Below, in pieces: positions 1 to 9,046 of a stretch of 64,000 nt of DNA. The number at the start of each line of letters is the position of its first letter. Position 1 is the stretch's first letter. The stretch spans positions 124,001 to 188,000 of the forward strand of contig DASRAU010000034.1 in assembly GCA_035638075.1 (NCBI GenBank), in the 5' to 3' direction. This stretch comes from DASRAU01 sp035638075 (GTDB lineage: Bacteria; Acidobacteriota; Polarisedimenticolia; Gp22-AA2). The translations under genes and the position numbers were made by a program. A model generated the notes under the pieces. It was given only the letters and a program-made list of their open reading frames with translations. It did no database searches and was not told where the DNA came from.

Positions 1-697
1 CGCGGCGGCGCACCGCGTGGAAGGCCGTCAGCACCTCGTTCGCCCGCGCCAGCTCCGCCACGCGCGCGGTGAACGCGGCCAGGCGGGACCCGGGGATGGC
101 GTAGAGGGCCACGTCGGATTTGAGGATGTCGAGGTAGGCGCGCGCGCCGCAGCACCCGAGGCTGAGCGCGGTCCGCTGCGAGTTGGCGGCCTGAGGGACG
201 ATGGCGCAGGCCGGGCGTCCCATCGCCGGCGGCGTCCCCGCCTCGGTCTGCTGCGACGCCTCCGACAGGATGAGCGCCTGCTCCGGGCGTGCGAAGAGGA
301 GCACCACCGCGGGGCGCACCGGCACGCGGTCGAGAGGCCCGTAGATCACGAACTTCGGGCGCTGCTTCAGGACCGGGATCTGCGGCAGGTCCTCCGGCCG
401 GACGTACCCGAGCGAGGCGAACACCTTGAGCGCTTCGCGCCTTTCGGCGTCGTGCGCCGGGCTGGTCTCGAGGTTGTGCGTCCAGGTGCCGATGGCGCAC
501 AGGTCGTGATCCACCGCCGCCGTCGCGAACAGAGCGCGGCTGCCCTCTTCCCAGAAGCGGCAGCCCGCGGGGACCTGTCCTTTCCACATCGGCACCCCCG
601 CCGGCACCTCGTCGGCGAAGGCGATCGCGACGGGAGGCTGCCTCAGGTGCAGCGCGGCGGTCAGGGTCGCGGCGTGTGCGGTCCAGTCATTCGACAT
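1..697 (-). CDS. DUF169 family protein (3' end beyond window)
   Basis: The leftward reading frame opens at ATG 697, preceded by an AAGGAG-type ribosome site, and runs off the left edge after about 232 codons without a stop. The protein shows the layout of the DUF169 family: an early segment with MWKGQ and CRFWEE, then a DHDLCAIG motif, YGPLD near the middle, and a late MGRPACAIVPQAA followed by SLGCCGARAY. Several cysteines are conserved, which in this family suggests a metal or cofactor site, but the biochemical role is unknown. It starts 31 bp after the aldolase stop on the same strand, so the two probably share a transcript. The family call rests on motif pattern only. Confidence 0.75.
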   Translation of the reverse strand, partial: MSNDWTAHAATLTAALHLRQPPVAIAFADEVPAGVPMWKGQVPAGCRFWEEGSRALFATAAVDHDLCAIGTWTHNLETSPAHDAERREALKVFASLGYVRPEDLPQIPVLKQRPKFVIYGPLDRVPVRPAVVLLFARPEQALILSEASQQTEAGTPPAMGRPACAIVPQAANSQRTALSLGCCGARAYLDILKSDVALYAIPGSRLAAFTARVAELARANEVLTAFHAVRRR

Positions 698-728
698 GCG
701 TTCTCCTTGCGGCGATTCCCGTCGTCCG

Positions 729-1625
729 TCAGGACGTTTTGCGGCGGCGCTCGGCGCGCAGCGACTGGTAGAGGTCGAGCGCTTCTTTCGGCTTCATGTT
801 CTCGTGCACGACCTTGCGCACCGCCTGGAGCATGGCGGCCGGCGCCTCCGACTGGAAGATGTTGCGCCCCATGTCCACACCGCAAGCGCCTTCCTGCACG
901 GCGCGGTGCGCCATGGTGAGCGCCTCGATCTCCGGGAGCTTCTTGCCGCCGGCCATGACGATCGGCACGGGGCAGGACGCGGTGACCGTCTCGAAACCCT
1001 CCTCCACGTGGTAGGTCTTGACGAAGTGCGCCCCCAGCTCCGCCGCCATGCGGCACGCGAGGCGGAAGTAGCGCGCGTCACGGACCATCTCCTTGCCGAC
1101 CGCGGTGACCGCGAAGACCGGCACGCCGAGGCGGTTCCCGAGATCGACCAGCCGCGTCATGTTGTGGATGGAGCGCGTCTCGAACGGCCCGCCGACGAAG
1201 ATCTGCACCGCCAGGGCCGCGACGTGCAGCCGGCAGATCTCGTCGGCGTCCACGGCGATCTCCTCGTCCGACAGTTCCTTGAGGAGGGACGGCCCGCCGC
1301 TGGCGCGGAGCACGATGCCCTTGCGGAAGGTCGGCGGGATGCTGGTGCGCAGGATGCCGCGCGTCACCATCAGCGCGTCGCAGTAGGGCAGGAGCGGCAC
1401 GATGGAGACGTCGACGCGCTCGAGACCGGTCGTCGGCCCCTGGAAGTAGCCGTGGTCGATCGCCAGCATCACCGTGCGGCCGCTTTCCGGGTCGAAGATG
1501 CGCGACAGCCGGTTCTGCGTCCCCCAGTCGAGCGCGCCGCTGCCCTTCAGGAAGAAGGGGCGGTTCTCGGCCGCGATGTCGAGATGGAATTCCTTGGACT
1601 CCTTGCCGGCGTCGACTTCGGGCAT
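729..1625 (-). CDS. Class I aldolase, LsrF/FbaB-DeoC-like
   Basis: A 298-residue TIM-barrel aldolase of the class I (Schiff-base) type resembling LsrF (3-hydroxy-5-phosphonooxypentane-2,4-dione thiolase) and archaeal-type FbaB. Visible motifs are LAIDHGYFQGP near residue 55-64, FVKTYH with the presumed Schiff-base lysine at about 203, VMAGGKK, and a phosphate-binding GVDMGRNIFQ near the end. ATG 1625 is chosen because GGAGAGG lies just upstream; an in-frame ATG at 1655 would add ten residues. No other lsr (AI-2 uptake) genes are nearby, so the substrate cannot be assigned; a sugar-phosphate or amino-sugar aldolase is as likely. It is followed 31 bp later by the DUF169 gene. Confidence 0.75.
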   Translation of the reverse strand: MPEVDAGKESKEFHLDIAAENRPFFLKGSGALDWGTQNRLSRIFDPESGRTVMLAIDHGYFQGPTTGLERVDVSIVPLLPYCDALMVTRGILRTSIPPTFRKGIVLRASGGPSLLKELSDEEIAVDADEICRLHVAALAVQIFVGGPFETRSIHNMTRLVDLGNRLGVPVFAVTAVGKEMVRDARYFRLACRMAAELGAHFVKTYHVEEGFETVTASCPVPIVMAGGKKLPEIEALTMAHRAVQEGACGVDMGRNIFQSEAPAAMLQAVRKVVHENMKPKEALDLYQSLRAERRRKTS

Positions 1626-1849
1626 GTCGTCATCCTCTCCCAGTGCGGGCTGCACGCCGCTTGTATCAGAAGAACGCGGGCCGGTTCAACCGCGCCCCTC
1701 CGCATTCCCCCGGACGGCTGATTCGGTAATTCCTCGCCGCCTTCCGCCCTTGGCAGGCGCAGGGCGGACGCTACGATGAGTTCATCACCGAAGCGCCGAT
1801 CACCGTCGAGTGCGGCACGCGAACCCTTCGCTTCTCGTAAGGAATGCAG

Positions 1850-4021
1850 ATGAAGAACATCGTCCGGAGACTGGAGTCATTGCTGCTCTTCGTGGTCCTC
1901 GGGCTATCCGTTTCGTCCCGTGCGCAGGCGGAGTCGGAGGCCTGGACGACAAACGGCCCGGAGGGGGACTGCTGTGTCTCGGTCGTCGCCGCCCGGGACA
2001 ACCTGTTGTTCGCGGCTTCGACCCGCGGCATCTATCGAAGCCGCGACGGAGGCAACCGGTGGGAGTTGAGCCTTGCAGCGTCGCCCGATGGACTGCTCGC
2101 GGGAGGATTTGTCACCACGCTGACGATCGATCCGGCGGATCCGTCCGTGGTGTTTGCCGGAATTGGTTCGTACCACGGACGGGTGCTGCTCAAGAGTACG
2201 GACACGGGAAAATCATGGAAAGCGATCACCGCAGGGCTGACATTCCCGGACGACGGGTACGGGTATTGGCTCTCGGCGCTCGCCATCGATCCCCTGGATT
2301 CGAGAGTCCTGTATGCCGCGCACGCGCGGGAGTTTGCCATTGCCATCGGACCTGGCGCGGTCGTCAAGAGCCTTGATGGAGGTGAGAGCTGGCAACCGCT
2401 CGACTCCAATCTGTCCGGCGGATGCGTGACCGACTTGAAGATCGATCCCGAGGATCGCCGCACACTCTACGCCGTGACCAACGGCTGCGGCACGCACGCC
2501 TACAGCACGCTGGCGAAGAGCACAGATGGGGGGGTGGGATGGGCCAGGATCGACGACGGTCTGCCCCACGATGATCGCTCGACCTTCTACCCCACCGCTG
2601 AGATCAGGACGATCGTCATCGATCCTCGCAACCACTCGACGCTGTACGTCGGCACCTACGACCATGGCGTCTACCGCAGCCGCGATGCGGGCGCGACGTG
2701 GCAGCCCACCAACTTCGGCCTGCCGCTCCTGCAGCGATACTCGGGCTATCCGGTCGTCGGGACTCTTGCCTTCGATCAGGACGGCGCGCTGTATGCCGGG
2801 CTCGACAAGTACGGCCTCTTCAAAAGCGTGGACGGCGGCCAGGTCTGTAGCCCATTGAATTTCGGCGGCTCGGTGACCGGTCTGAGCATCGGGGTCTCCT
2901 CCCGGTCGCTCATCTACCTGCTCGGTCCCCACGGTCTCTACCGCAGCGCGGACGGCGGTAGTTCATGGAAGGCCGCCGATACCGGCCTCGTCAGCGCCAG
3001 AGTCGAGGTGGTGACCACGGACCCCACGTCGCCGGGGACGGTGTACGCAGGGACGGCGTCCTTCATTTATGACCATTCCGATGGGCATGCGCCCGACGGC
3101 AGGTGGACGCCGTCCGACCGGTCGCCCGGCGTGTTTCGAAGCGATGATCACGGGCGGACCTGGTCGCGCACCTCGCTGCCGGCGCGGGATGTCTATCTCC
3201 TCACGGTCGATGCACGCACGGGATGGATCTATGCGGGGGGGCGGGGGTGGCCGTTGTCCAGGAGCGAAGACCACGGCGCCACGTGGCGCGAGCTCCAGCT
3301 GCCGGTCCAGGCCGACATCTGGTCGGTTGCCAGCGACTCGGAGCATTCGACCATCTATATCGGAACGGTCTATGCGGGAATCCTCAAGAGCGAGGACGAC
3401 GGAGCCTCCTGGTCGACCGTCAACAACGGCTCGATCGAGGGCGGACCGTACATCATCGTGACGAGCCTCGCGATCGATCCGAGCGACTCGAGCGTCATCT
3501 TCGCGGCGACGGACAGGGACGGGATTTACAAGAGTCCCGACCGCGGCGCGACGTGGTTCAGGTACGACGACGGGCTCACTTATTACGAGACATGCCCGAA
3601 CTGTTACTTGTACAAATGGCATCAGTACGTCAACCGGATTGCCGTCGATCCCTCCAATCCGCTAACCCTCTATGCCGGCACGAGCTACTCCGGCGATCCG
3701 AGCACGGGCGGTGTCTTCAAGAGCGAGGACGGGGGAAGGTCATGGAGGCGGGCTGGTGAAGGGCTTCTGACTGCCGGTTCACGCGGGGTCTCGGATGTGG
3801 TGATCGACCCGCGCCAGGGTCATGACCTTTACATCGCCACGTTCGATGGCATCTATCGAAGCCAGGACGGGGCGATCTCATGGGATCCGTTGCGCGAACG
3901 GATTGAGGACCCGGTTCCGAGGACCATAGCTCTCGACCCGCGTTCCCCGGGCGCGCTGTATGCGGGAACGGCGGCCGGGGTGTTCACGCTCGAGCCGCGT
4001 GGCGCGTCGAAGCCGCGCTAG
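1850..4021 (+). CDS. Secreted BNR/sortilin-like beta-propeller repeat protein
   Basis: A 723-residue exported protein. An N-terminal signal peptide (basic start, LLLFVVLGLSVSS, cleavage near AQA) is followed by about ten repeats of the sialidase/Vps10 type: each has a Y-x-S-x-D-x-G-x-x-W Asp-box (for example YRSRDGGNRW, LKSTDTGKSW, YRSRDAGATW, FRSDDHGRTW) and a linker of the form IDPxxxxxxYAGT. Such proteins fold as beta-propellers related to Ycf48/photosystem II assembly factors and BNR glycosidases, but here there is no catalytic domain, so a binding or scaffold role is inferred. ATG 1850 is preferred over ATG 1844 for its spacing from AAGG at 1839. The stop overlaps the convergent cydB stop in a CTAG. 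Confidence 0.8.
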   Translation: MKNIVRRLESLLLFVVLGLSVSSRAQAESEAWTTNGPEGDCCVSVVAARDNLLFAASTRGIYRSRDGGNRWELSLAASPDGLLAGGFVTTLTIDPADPSVVFAGIGSYHGRVLLKSTDTGKSWKAITAGLTFPDDGYGYWLSALAIDPLDSRVLYAAHAREFAIAIGPGAVVKSLDGGESWQPLDSNLSGGCVTDLKIDPEDRRTLYAVTNGCGTHAYSTLAKSTDGGVGWARIDDGLPHDDRSTFYPTAEIRTIVIDPRNHSTLYVGTYDHGVYRSRDAGATWQPTNFGLPLLQRYSGYPVVGTLAFDQDGALYAGLDKYGLFKSVDGGQVCSPLNFGGSVTGLSIGVSSRSLIYLLGPHGLYRSADGGSSWKAADTGLVSARVEVVTTDPTSPGTVYAGTASFIYDHSDGHAPDGRWTPSDRSPGVFRSDDHGRTWSRTSLPARDVYLLTVDARTGWIYAGGRGWPLSRSEDHGATWRELQLPVQADIWSVASDSEHSTIYIGTVYAGILKSEDDGASWSTVNNGSIEGGPYIIVTSLAIDPSDSSVIFAATDRDGIYKSPDRGATWFRYDDGLTYYETCPNCYLYKWHQYVNRIAVDPSNPLTLYAGTSYSGDPSTGGVFKSEDGGRSWRRAGEGLLTAGSRGVSDVVIDPRQGHDLYIATFDGIYRSQDGAISWDPLRERIEDPVPRTIALDPRSPGALYAGTAAGVFTLEPRGASKPR

Positions 4022-5064
4022 TAACCCTCGCCTTCCGCGGGGACTTCCACCTTGCCCCGGTGCAGCCGCGCGACGACGACGAAGTAGACGACCGCCAGCG
4101 GGAAGGCGATGGACCACCAGGCGAAGGCGATGCGCAGGCTCGAGTCGGCGCTGGCGGTGCCCGGGGCGGTCAGCGACAGCGCCGCATCGGGTCGCGAGCG
4201 GAGCAGCACCGGGTACATCGCCGCGGCCGTCGCGGCGAGCAGCCCGCCGAGGAAGAGAGCCGATCCGAGGAAGGCCCGCCCGTCGCGCCCGGTGCGCAGA
4301 TCGAGGTTGAGCAGGACGAGCCCGGCGGCCGCCAGCAGCGCGGCGATCCAGGCGACCGGCCGCGACGGGACCGAGCCGAGGAAGCCCGGGGTCACGAAGG
4401 CGGTCGCCACCGTGACGACGCAGAAAAGACCGGCGACCCCCGCGGCGAGCCACCGGCCGAAACGGCGCGCCCGTTCCTGCACCGGGCCCGAGGTCTTGAA
4501 CGCGAGGTAGGCCGCGCCGTGCGCCGACAGGGCCGCAAGCGTGAAGACGCCGACGAGCACCGTGTACCAGTCGAGGATGCCGATCTCCCCCGACGTGCCG
4601 AAATCGGTGAACAGCGTCAGCGCGAACCAGCCGTCGCGGTCGATCGGCATGCCGCGCACCAGGTTCCCGATGGCCGCGCCGAGCACGACGATCAGGCTCG
4701 TGCTCGCGACGCCGAAGACGACGTCGCCCGCCTGCCGCCACAGCGGCGCCTGCAGATGACTGCGAAACTCGATCGACAGCCCGCGCAGGATGAGGGTCCA
4801 GAGGACCAGCATCATCGCGAGATAGAAGCCCGAGAGACCCGACGCCAGCACCTGCGGGAAGGCGACGTAGGTGAGGCCGCCCGTGGCGATGAGCCAGACC
4901 TCGTTGCCGTCCCAGTAGGGACCGATCGCCGCGAACACCTGCCGCCTTTCGACGTCGGTCTTCGCGACGAAGAGGTGCAAGGCCCCCGCTCCGAGGTCGA
5001 ACCCGTCGAGGAGCACATAGAGGGTGATGGTCAGCGCGACGATCGCGAACCAGATCTCAATCAC
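4018..5064 (-). CDS. cydB: Cytochrome bd ubiquinol oxidase subunit II
   Basis: Subunit II of the cytochrome bd quinol oxidase, a membrane complex that reduces oxygen to water with electrons from quinol at high oxygen affinity. The protein begins IEIWFAIVALTITLYVLLDGFDLGAGAL, diagnostic for CydB, and continues with YWDGNEVWLIATGG, FYLAMMLVLWTLILRGLSIEFR and several further membrane segments, about eight or nine in all. Length (348 residues) fits the family. A GTG at 5064 overlaps the end of cydA by two codons and is chosen as the start; a GTG at 5085 in the same frame is possible. The gene is the last of a four-gene leftward operon. Its TAG lies within a CTAG shared with the stop of the facing gene. 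Confidence 0.93.
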   Translation of the reverse strand: MIEIWFAIVALTITLYVLLDGFDLGAGALHLFVAKTDVERRQVFAAIGPYWDGNEVWLIATGGLTYVAFPQVLASGLSGFYLAMMLVLWTLILRGLSIEFRSHLQAPLWRQAGDVVFGVASTSLIVVLGAAIGNLVRGMPIDRDGWFALTLFTDFGTSGEIGILDWYTVLVGVFTLAALSAHGAAYLAFKTSGPVQERARRFGRWLAAGVAGLFCVVTVATAFVTPGFLGSVPSRPVAWIAALLAAAGLVLLNLDLRTGRDGRAFLGSALFLGGLLAATAAAMYPVLLRSRPDAALSLTAPGTASADSSLRIAFAWWSIAFPLAVVYFVVVARLHRGKVEVPAEGEGY

Positions 5065-6466
5065 GGCCGGTCTCCGTCGTGCCACCCCGGACGTTCTCGC
5101 GGGCCGCGGGTTCGGCGGGCCCGTGCAGGATCTCGCGCCCGACCAGGAACAGGAACGCCAGGCCGATGACCAGGTAGAGCCCGCAGAAGCCGATGAGGGT
5201 GAACAGGGTCGATCCGGCGTGCACCATCGGGCTCGCGCCCTGACTCGTCCGGAACAGACCGTACACCAGCCACGGCTGCCGTCCCAGCTCGGCGGTCATC
5301 CAGCCGGCGGTGTTGGCGATGTAGGGAAACGGCGCCGCGAGCATCAGCACCCACAGGATGGGCCGGCTGCGGAACAGGAGCCCGCGCCACAGCAGGAGCG
5401 CCGCGAGGCCGGTGACGCCGATGAAGATCGTCCCGAGCCCGACCATGATGTGGAAGACGTAGTAGAGCAGCTCGATGTTGTCGGGCCAGTTCTCCGGCGG
5501 GAATTCGTTCAGTCCGTGCACCTCGGCGGTGATGGCGCCGTGCGCCAGGAACGACAGGATGCCGGGGACGGCGATCGGGTTGTCCATCTTGCGCTGCGCC
5601 ACGTCCGGCTGGCCGATGATGGTGATCTCCGCCCGCGGGCCGCTCTCGAACCGTCCTTCCATCGCCGCGAGGGACGCCGGCTGGTGCGCGGCGACCAGCT
5701 TCGCCTGGTGGTCGCCGGTCGGGAAGGCGACGAGCAGGCTCGCCGCGAACCCGGAGACAACGCCGATCTTCAGGAAGCGCCGCGCCGCCTCCGGGTGCCG
5801 CCCGGTCAGCAGATAGAAGGCGCCGATCGCCGCGACCACGAAGGCGCCGGTGACGACGGCTCCGAGCATGGTGTGCACGTAGGCGGCGAGCGCCCACGGG
5901 TTCAGCAGGAACGCCCAGAAGTCGACGAGACGCAGGCGTCCGTCCTCGCCGACGGCGTGACCGACCGGGTGCTGCATGAAGGAGTTGGTGCAGATGATGA
6001 AGTAGCCCGACAACCAGGCGCCGGCGAAGAGCGCCTGCGCCGCGAGGAAGTGCCCGATGCGGCCGACGCGCCGCTCGCCCCAGACGAGCAGCGCGAGGAA
6101 CGACGACTCGAGGAAGAAGGCGAACATCCCTTCCATCGCCAGCGTCTGGCCGATGACGCCGCCGGCGTAGGTCGCGAAGCGCGCCCAGTTGGTGCCGAAC
6201 TGGAACTCCATCGGGATGCCGGTGACGACCCCGACCGCGAAGTTGAGGCCGAAGATGCGGATCCAGAAGCGGGCGGCGTCGTTCCAGCCGTCGCCGTTGG
6301 CGTCGCGCCGGAGCCCGAGTCCTTTCATGACCGCGATGAGGAACGCCAGCCCCATCGTCAGCTGCGGGAAGAGGTAGTGATAGATGATGGTGAAGGCGAA
6401 CTGGATGCGGTGCCACAGGAGCGGGTCGGTCACGCCCCGCGCGGCGGTCGCAGCGTCGGCGATCAT
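5057..6466 (-). CDS. cydA: Cytochrome bd ubiquinol oxidase subunit I
   Basis: Haem-bearing subunit I of cytochrome bd. The 469-residue protein starts at ATG 6466, which overlaps the DUF423 stop in an ATGA. WHRIQFAFT places a histidine at residue 19, the position of the haem b595 ligand His19 in E. coli CydA. Other family marks are FGLNFAVGVVTGIPMEFQFGTNW, a HPVG segment, the quinol-side LNEFPPENWPDN, and GRQPWLVYGLFRTSQGASP. The Q-loop region looks short, as in many non-enterobacterial bd oxidases. A much longer in-frame upstream extension exists but lies over the DUF423 gene and has no family similarity. It is followed by cydB with a small overlap. Confidence 0.95.
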   Translation of the reverse strand: MIADAATAARGVTDPLLWHRIQFAFTIIYHYLFPQLTMGLAFLIAVMKGLGLRRDANGDGWNDAARFWIRIFGLNFAVGVVTGIPMEFQFGTNWARFATYAGGVIGQTLAMEGMFAFFLESSFLALLVWGERRVGRIGHFLAAQALFAGAWLSGYFIICTNSFMQHPVGHAVGEDGRLRLVDFWAFLLNPWALAAYVHTMLGAVVTGAFVVAAIGAFYLLTGRHPEAARRFLKIGVVSGFAASLLVAFPTGDHQAKLVAAHQPASLAAMEGRFESGPRAEITIIGQPDVAQRKMDNPIAVPGILSFLAHGAITAEVHGLNEFPPENWPDNIELLYYVFHIMVGLGTIFIGVTGLAALLLWRGLLFRSRPILWVLMLAAPFPYIANTAGWMTAELGRQPWLVYGLFRTSQGASPMVHAGSTLFTLIGFCGLYLVIGLAFLFLVGREILHGPAEPAARENVRGGTTETGRD

Positions 6467-6846
6467 CCGGTCTTCGATCCCAACAACGGCGCCAGGGCCA
6501 GCAGGATCCAGCCGGCGATGAACGCCAGCCCGCCGAGCGGAGTGATCGCTCCCAGGCCGCGGACGCCCGTGAGGACCAGGGCATAGAGTGACCCGGAGAA
6601 GAGGACGATGCCGGTGACGAAGAGCCAGCCGGCGGCGGTGGCGCATACGCCTGGGAATCGCTCCGCCGCCCACGCCACCGCGACGATCGCCAGTGCGTGG
6701 ATCAGGTGGTAGCGCGCCGCGGTCTCGAAGACCGCCAACAGATCCGCCGTGACGCGGCTCTTGAGCCCGTGCGCTCCGAAGGCGCCGAGTCCCACCGCCG
6801 CGGCGCCGAGGATCGCCCCGGTCGAAAGCCAGCCGGGCGACGTCAT
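6463..6846 (-). CDS. DUF423 family small membrane protein
   Basis: A 127-residue integral membrane protein of the DUF423 (YgdD-like) family. Family marks are GAILGAAAVGLGAFGAHGLKSR near the N-terminus, a central FETAARYHLIHALAIVAVAW, then FSGSLYALVLTG and ITPLGGLAFIAGW. Four membrane segments are visible. The molecular function of the family is unknown. The start ATG 6846 overlaps the stop of the upstream RidA-like gene, and its own stop overlaps the cydA start, both as ATGA, so translation of the three is probably coupled. Expression with a high-affinity oxidase suggests a membrane or respiration-related job, which is inference. Confidence 0.85.
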   Translation of the reverse strand: MTSPGWLSTGAILGAAAVGLGAFGAHGLKSRVTADLLAVFETAARYHLIHALAIVAVAWAAERFPGVCATAAGWLFVTGIVLFSGSLYALVLTGVRGLGAITPLGGLAFIAGWILLALAPLLGSKTG

Positions 6847-7964
6847 GCGGGCAGGGCCGCGTACGCTTCCATCTCGCACAGCCACTCGGCGCGGCACACC
6901 TCGGCGACGCAGACCACGTGCGGCACCTCCGCGGGGAACCCGGCGCGGGCGCAGGCGGCGGCGATCGCGGGGGCGTCCTCGGCGCGCTTGACGTACGTGA
7001 CGGCGTGGGCAAGCGACTCGAAATCGGCGCCGGCCGCATGCAGGAGGCGATCGACGTTCTGCAGCATGCGGTCCGCCTGCATCTCGATGTCGCCGGTGTG
7101 CAGCACCTCGCCGCGCCGGTCGATGCTGGCGGTTCCCGAGACGAACACCAGCCGTCGATCGGCGAGGCGCACCTCGAAACCGCGCGAGAAGTCGGAGCCG
7201 TACGAAGGCGCCTCGTTCATGGTCGGCGCGCTCAGCGGCCGCATGGCGTCGCGTTGCAGGCCGTCGAAGGCGACGAGGTCGAGGGCGATGAGACGCCCGG
7301 CGGCCGCAGGCCGCCCGCCGATTCCCGTGCTGGCCGGCGCCGGCCGGACGTCCGAGGCCTCGAAGAAGGCGCGGCGCGCCCGGTTCAGCGCGGCATAGTC
7401 GCGGTCGATGGCGGTGAGGAAGATCCAGGTGCGCGCCACCTGCTTGAACGGAATCCCCGCGCGCATCAGCACCGAGCCGGCGCGCGCGAACAGGCGCGCC
7501 GCCTGGCCCTCGAAGTCGAGCCGGTCTCCCGGGTCGCCGCCGACGATCCCGGTCACAAGGACGCGCCTGGCGCCGCCCGCGTGCGTCTCGATCCCCTCCG
7601 TGCCCCCGGGCAGCCCTTCGAGCCTCCGCGCCGCGGCGCCGCCGGCCGGTCCCGACCCCGGCAGGGCGTGCGCCAGGACGGCGAAGGGAACGGCGGGATC
7701 GGCCGGGGCCTGCCCCACCATCGAGACGATCGGTGGATTCGAAATGCCGGCCTCCTCGTAGGCCAGCGCCCGCCCGGAGCGGATGGCGTCGAGCGAGCCG
7801 GGGTCGCGGAAGAAGATCCGCTCCACCAGGACGTCGCGCGGCCCGGCGCCGCGGCCGCGCAGCTCCTCGAACAGCCGGACCCAGGCCTCGTGCGCCGCCG
7901 CCTCGACCGGAGCGGCAGCGGTGCCGGTTGCCGCCGCCGAGATCTCGATTCCCGTTCCTTCCAT
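6843..7964 (-). CDS. Two-domain RidA/YjgF superfamily protein (chorismatase-like)
   Basis: A 373-residue soluble protein with two RidA/YjgF-like halves. The N-terminal half contains TWIFLTAIDRDYAALNRARRAFFEA and a PAPASTGIGG loop, reminiscent of FkbO/Hyg5-type chorismatases. The C-terminal half has FVSGTASIDRRGEVLHTGD, then DRMLQNVDRLLHAAGADFESL and a final VCRAEWLCEMEAYA, where the arginine is at the position used by RidA enamine/imine deaminases. Whether it hydrolyses chorismate, deaminates imines or has another reaction cannot be settled from sequence. It is the first gene of the leftward operon leading into DUF423-cydA-cydB, an uncommon partner for a quinol oxidase. Confidence 0.7.
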   Translation of the reverse strand: MEGTGIEISAAATGTAAAPVEAAAHEAWVRLFEELRGRGAGPRDVLVERIFFRDPGSLDAIRSGRALAYEEAGISNPPIVSMVGQAPADPAVPFAVLAHALPGSGPAGGAAARRLEGLPGGTEGIETHAGGARRVLVTGIVGGDPGDRLDFEGQAARLFARAGSVLMRAGIPFKQVARTWIFLTAIDRDYAALNRARRAFFEASDVRPAPASTGIGGRPAAAGRLIALDLVAFDGLQRDAMRPLSAPTMNEAPSYGSDFSRGFEVRLADRRLVFVSGTASIDRRGEVLHTGDIEMQADRMLQNVDRLLHAAGADFESLAHAVTYVKRAEDAPAIAAACARAGFPAEVPHVVCVAEVCRAEWLCEMEAYAALPA

Positions 7965-8016
7965 GGGCCGCTCAGCCTATCATCCCCGAGAGATCCGACC
8001 GTTTCCGGGAGCCCGC

Positions 8017-9039
8017 ATGCGTCTCGTCAGGAAAGCCGTCCTTCTCTTCTTCGTCCTGGCCGTCCTGTTCGCGGGTGTCGGCCTGCTGCTGCCGCGCCAC
8101 GTGCACATGGAGCGTTCGGCGGTCATCGGCGCCCGCCCGTCGACAGTCCACTTGTTGGTCAGCTCGTTCCGCAATGCCGACAAGTGGCTGCGGTTGCAGG
8201 AGCTCGACCCGCAGGCGAAGGTCACGCTGTCGGGCCCGGATTTCGGCGTCGGCGCGAGGCTCGACTGGGCCAGCGAGAAGAAAGACCTCGGCTCCGGCAG
8301 AAAGACGGTGGTCGAGAGCCGCCCGCCCGAATACGTCAAGTGCACGGTGGATTTCGGCGCGATGGGCACGTCCGACGAAACCTTCCACCTCACTCCCGAA
8401 GGAGAAGGGACGCGGGTGGTGTGGGGCGTCGATGTCGACATGGGGGCGGGCCCCGCCGGCCGCTGGTTCGGGCTGATGCTGGACAGCGTGAGCGGAAAGG
8501 ACTTCGAAAAGGCGCTCTCCGCGCTCGATCGCTTCGCATCATCGCTGCCCAAGGACGATGTCGGCGACCTCGTCGTCAGCCGCGTCGAGGTGGCGCCGGT
8601 GACCATCGCCTACGTGCCGGCGATGGCGGGTCGCGACGACGCCGCGTACGCGGCCGCGCTCGGGGCCGGTTACGGCCAGGTGGCCCAGTTCATGTCGAAG
8701 CACGGGGTCAGGCAGGCGGCCCCGGTCCTGGCCATCAACAATAAAGAGGATGCGGCGGGGTACCAGTTCGACGCCGCCATCCCGCTCGACCGCGCGCCCG
8801 ACAAGCCGGTCGGCGCCGACTCGAAGGTGCAGGTGAAGCAGACCTACGGCGGCCCGGCGCTCAAGGTGGTGCACAAGGGCCCGTACCACGGAATTCCCGC
8901 GACCTGGGCGAAGACGATCGCGTTCATGAAGACGGTCGGCTACGAGCCGGCGGGCCCGGCGTGGGACGAGTTCGTCAGCGACCCCGGAAACACGCTGGAG
9001 TCGGAGCTGATCACCAACATCTACGTCCCGATCCGCTGA
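8017..9039 (+). CDS. SRPBCC (polyketide cyclase-like) plus GyrI-like domain protein
   Basis: A 340-residue protein beginning at ATG 8017 with one hydrophobic N-terminal helix (KAVLLFFVLAVLFAGVGLLLP), probably a membrane anchor. Residues about 30-175 look like an SRPBCC/START-type ligand-binding fold (HMERSAVIGARPSTVHLLVSSF, then WLRLQELDPQAKVTLSGPDFGVGARLDW). Residues about 190-340 resemble the GyrI/AraC effector-binding fold (VEVAPVTIAYVPAMAG ... HKGPYHGIPATWAKTIAFM ... ITNIYVPIR). This architecture is seen in proteins of unknown function that bind small hydrophobic or amphipathic ligands. It ends 7 bp before the M1 peptidase, so the two are probably co-transcribed. Confidence 0.75.
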   Translation: MRLVRKAVLLFFVLAVLFAGVGLLLPRHVHMERSAVIGARPSTVHLLVSSFRNADKWLRLQELDPQAKVTLSGPDFGVGARLDWASEKKDLGSGRKTVVESRPPEYVKCTVDFGAMGTSDETFHLTPEGEGTRVVWGVDVDMGAGPAGRWFGLMLDSVSGKDFEKALSALDRFASSLPKDDVGDLVVSRVEVAPVTIAYVPAMAGRDDAAYAAALGAGYGQVAQFMSKHGVRQAAPVLAINNKEDAAGYQFDAAIPLDRAPDKPVGADSKVQVKQTYGGPALKVVHKGPYHGIPATWAKTIAFMKTVGYEPAGPAWDEFVSDPGNTLESELITNIYVPIR

Positions 9040-9046
9040 GGTCACC

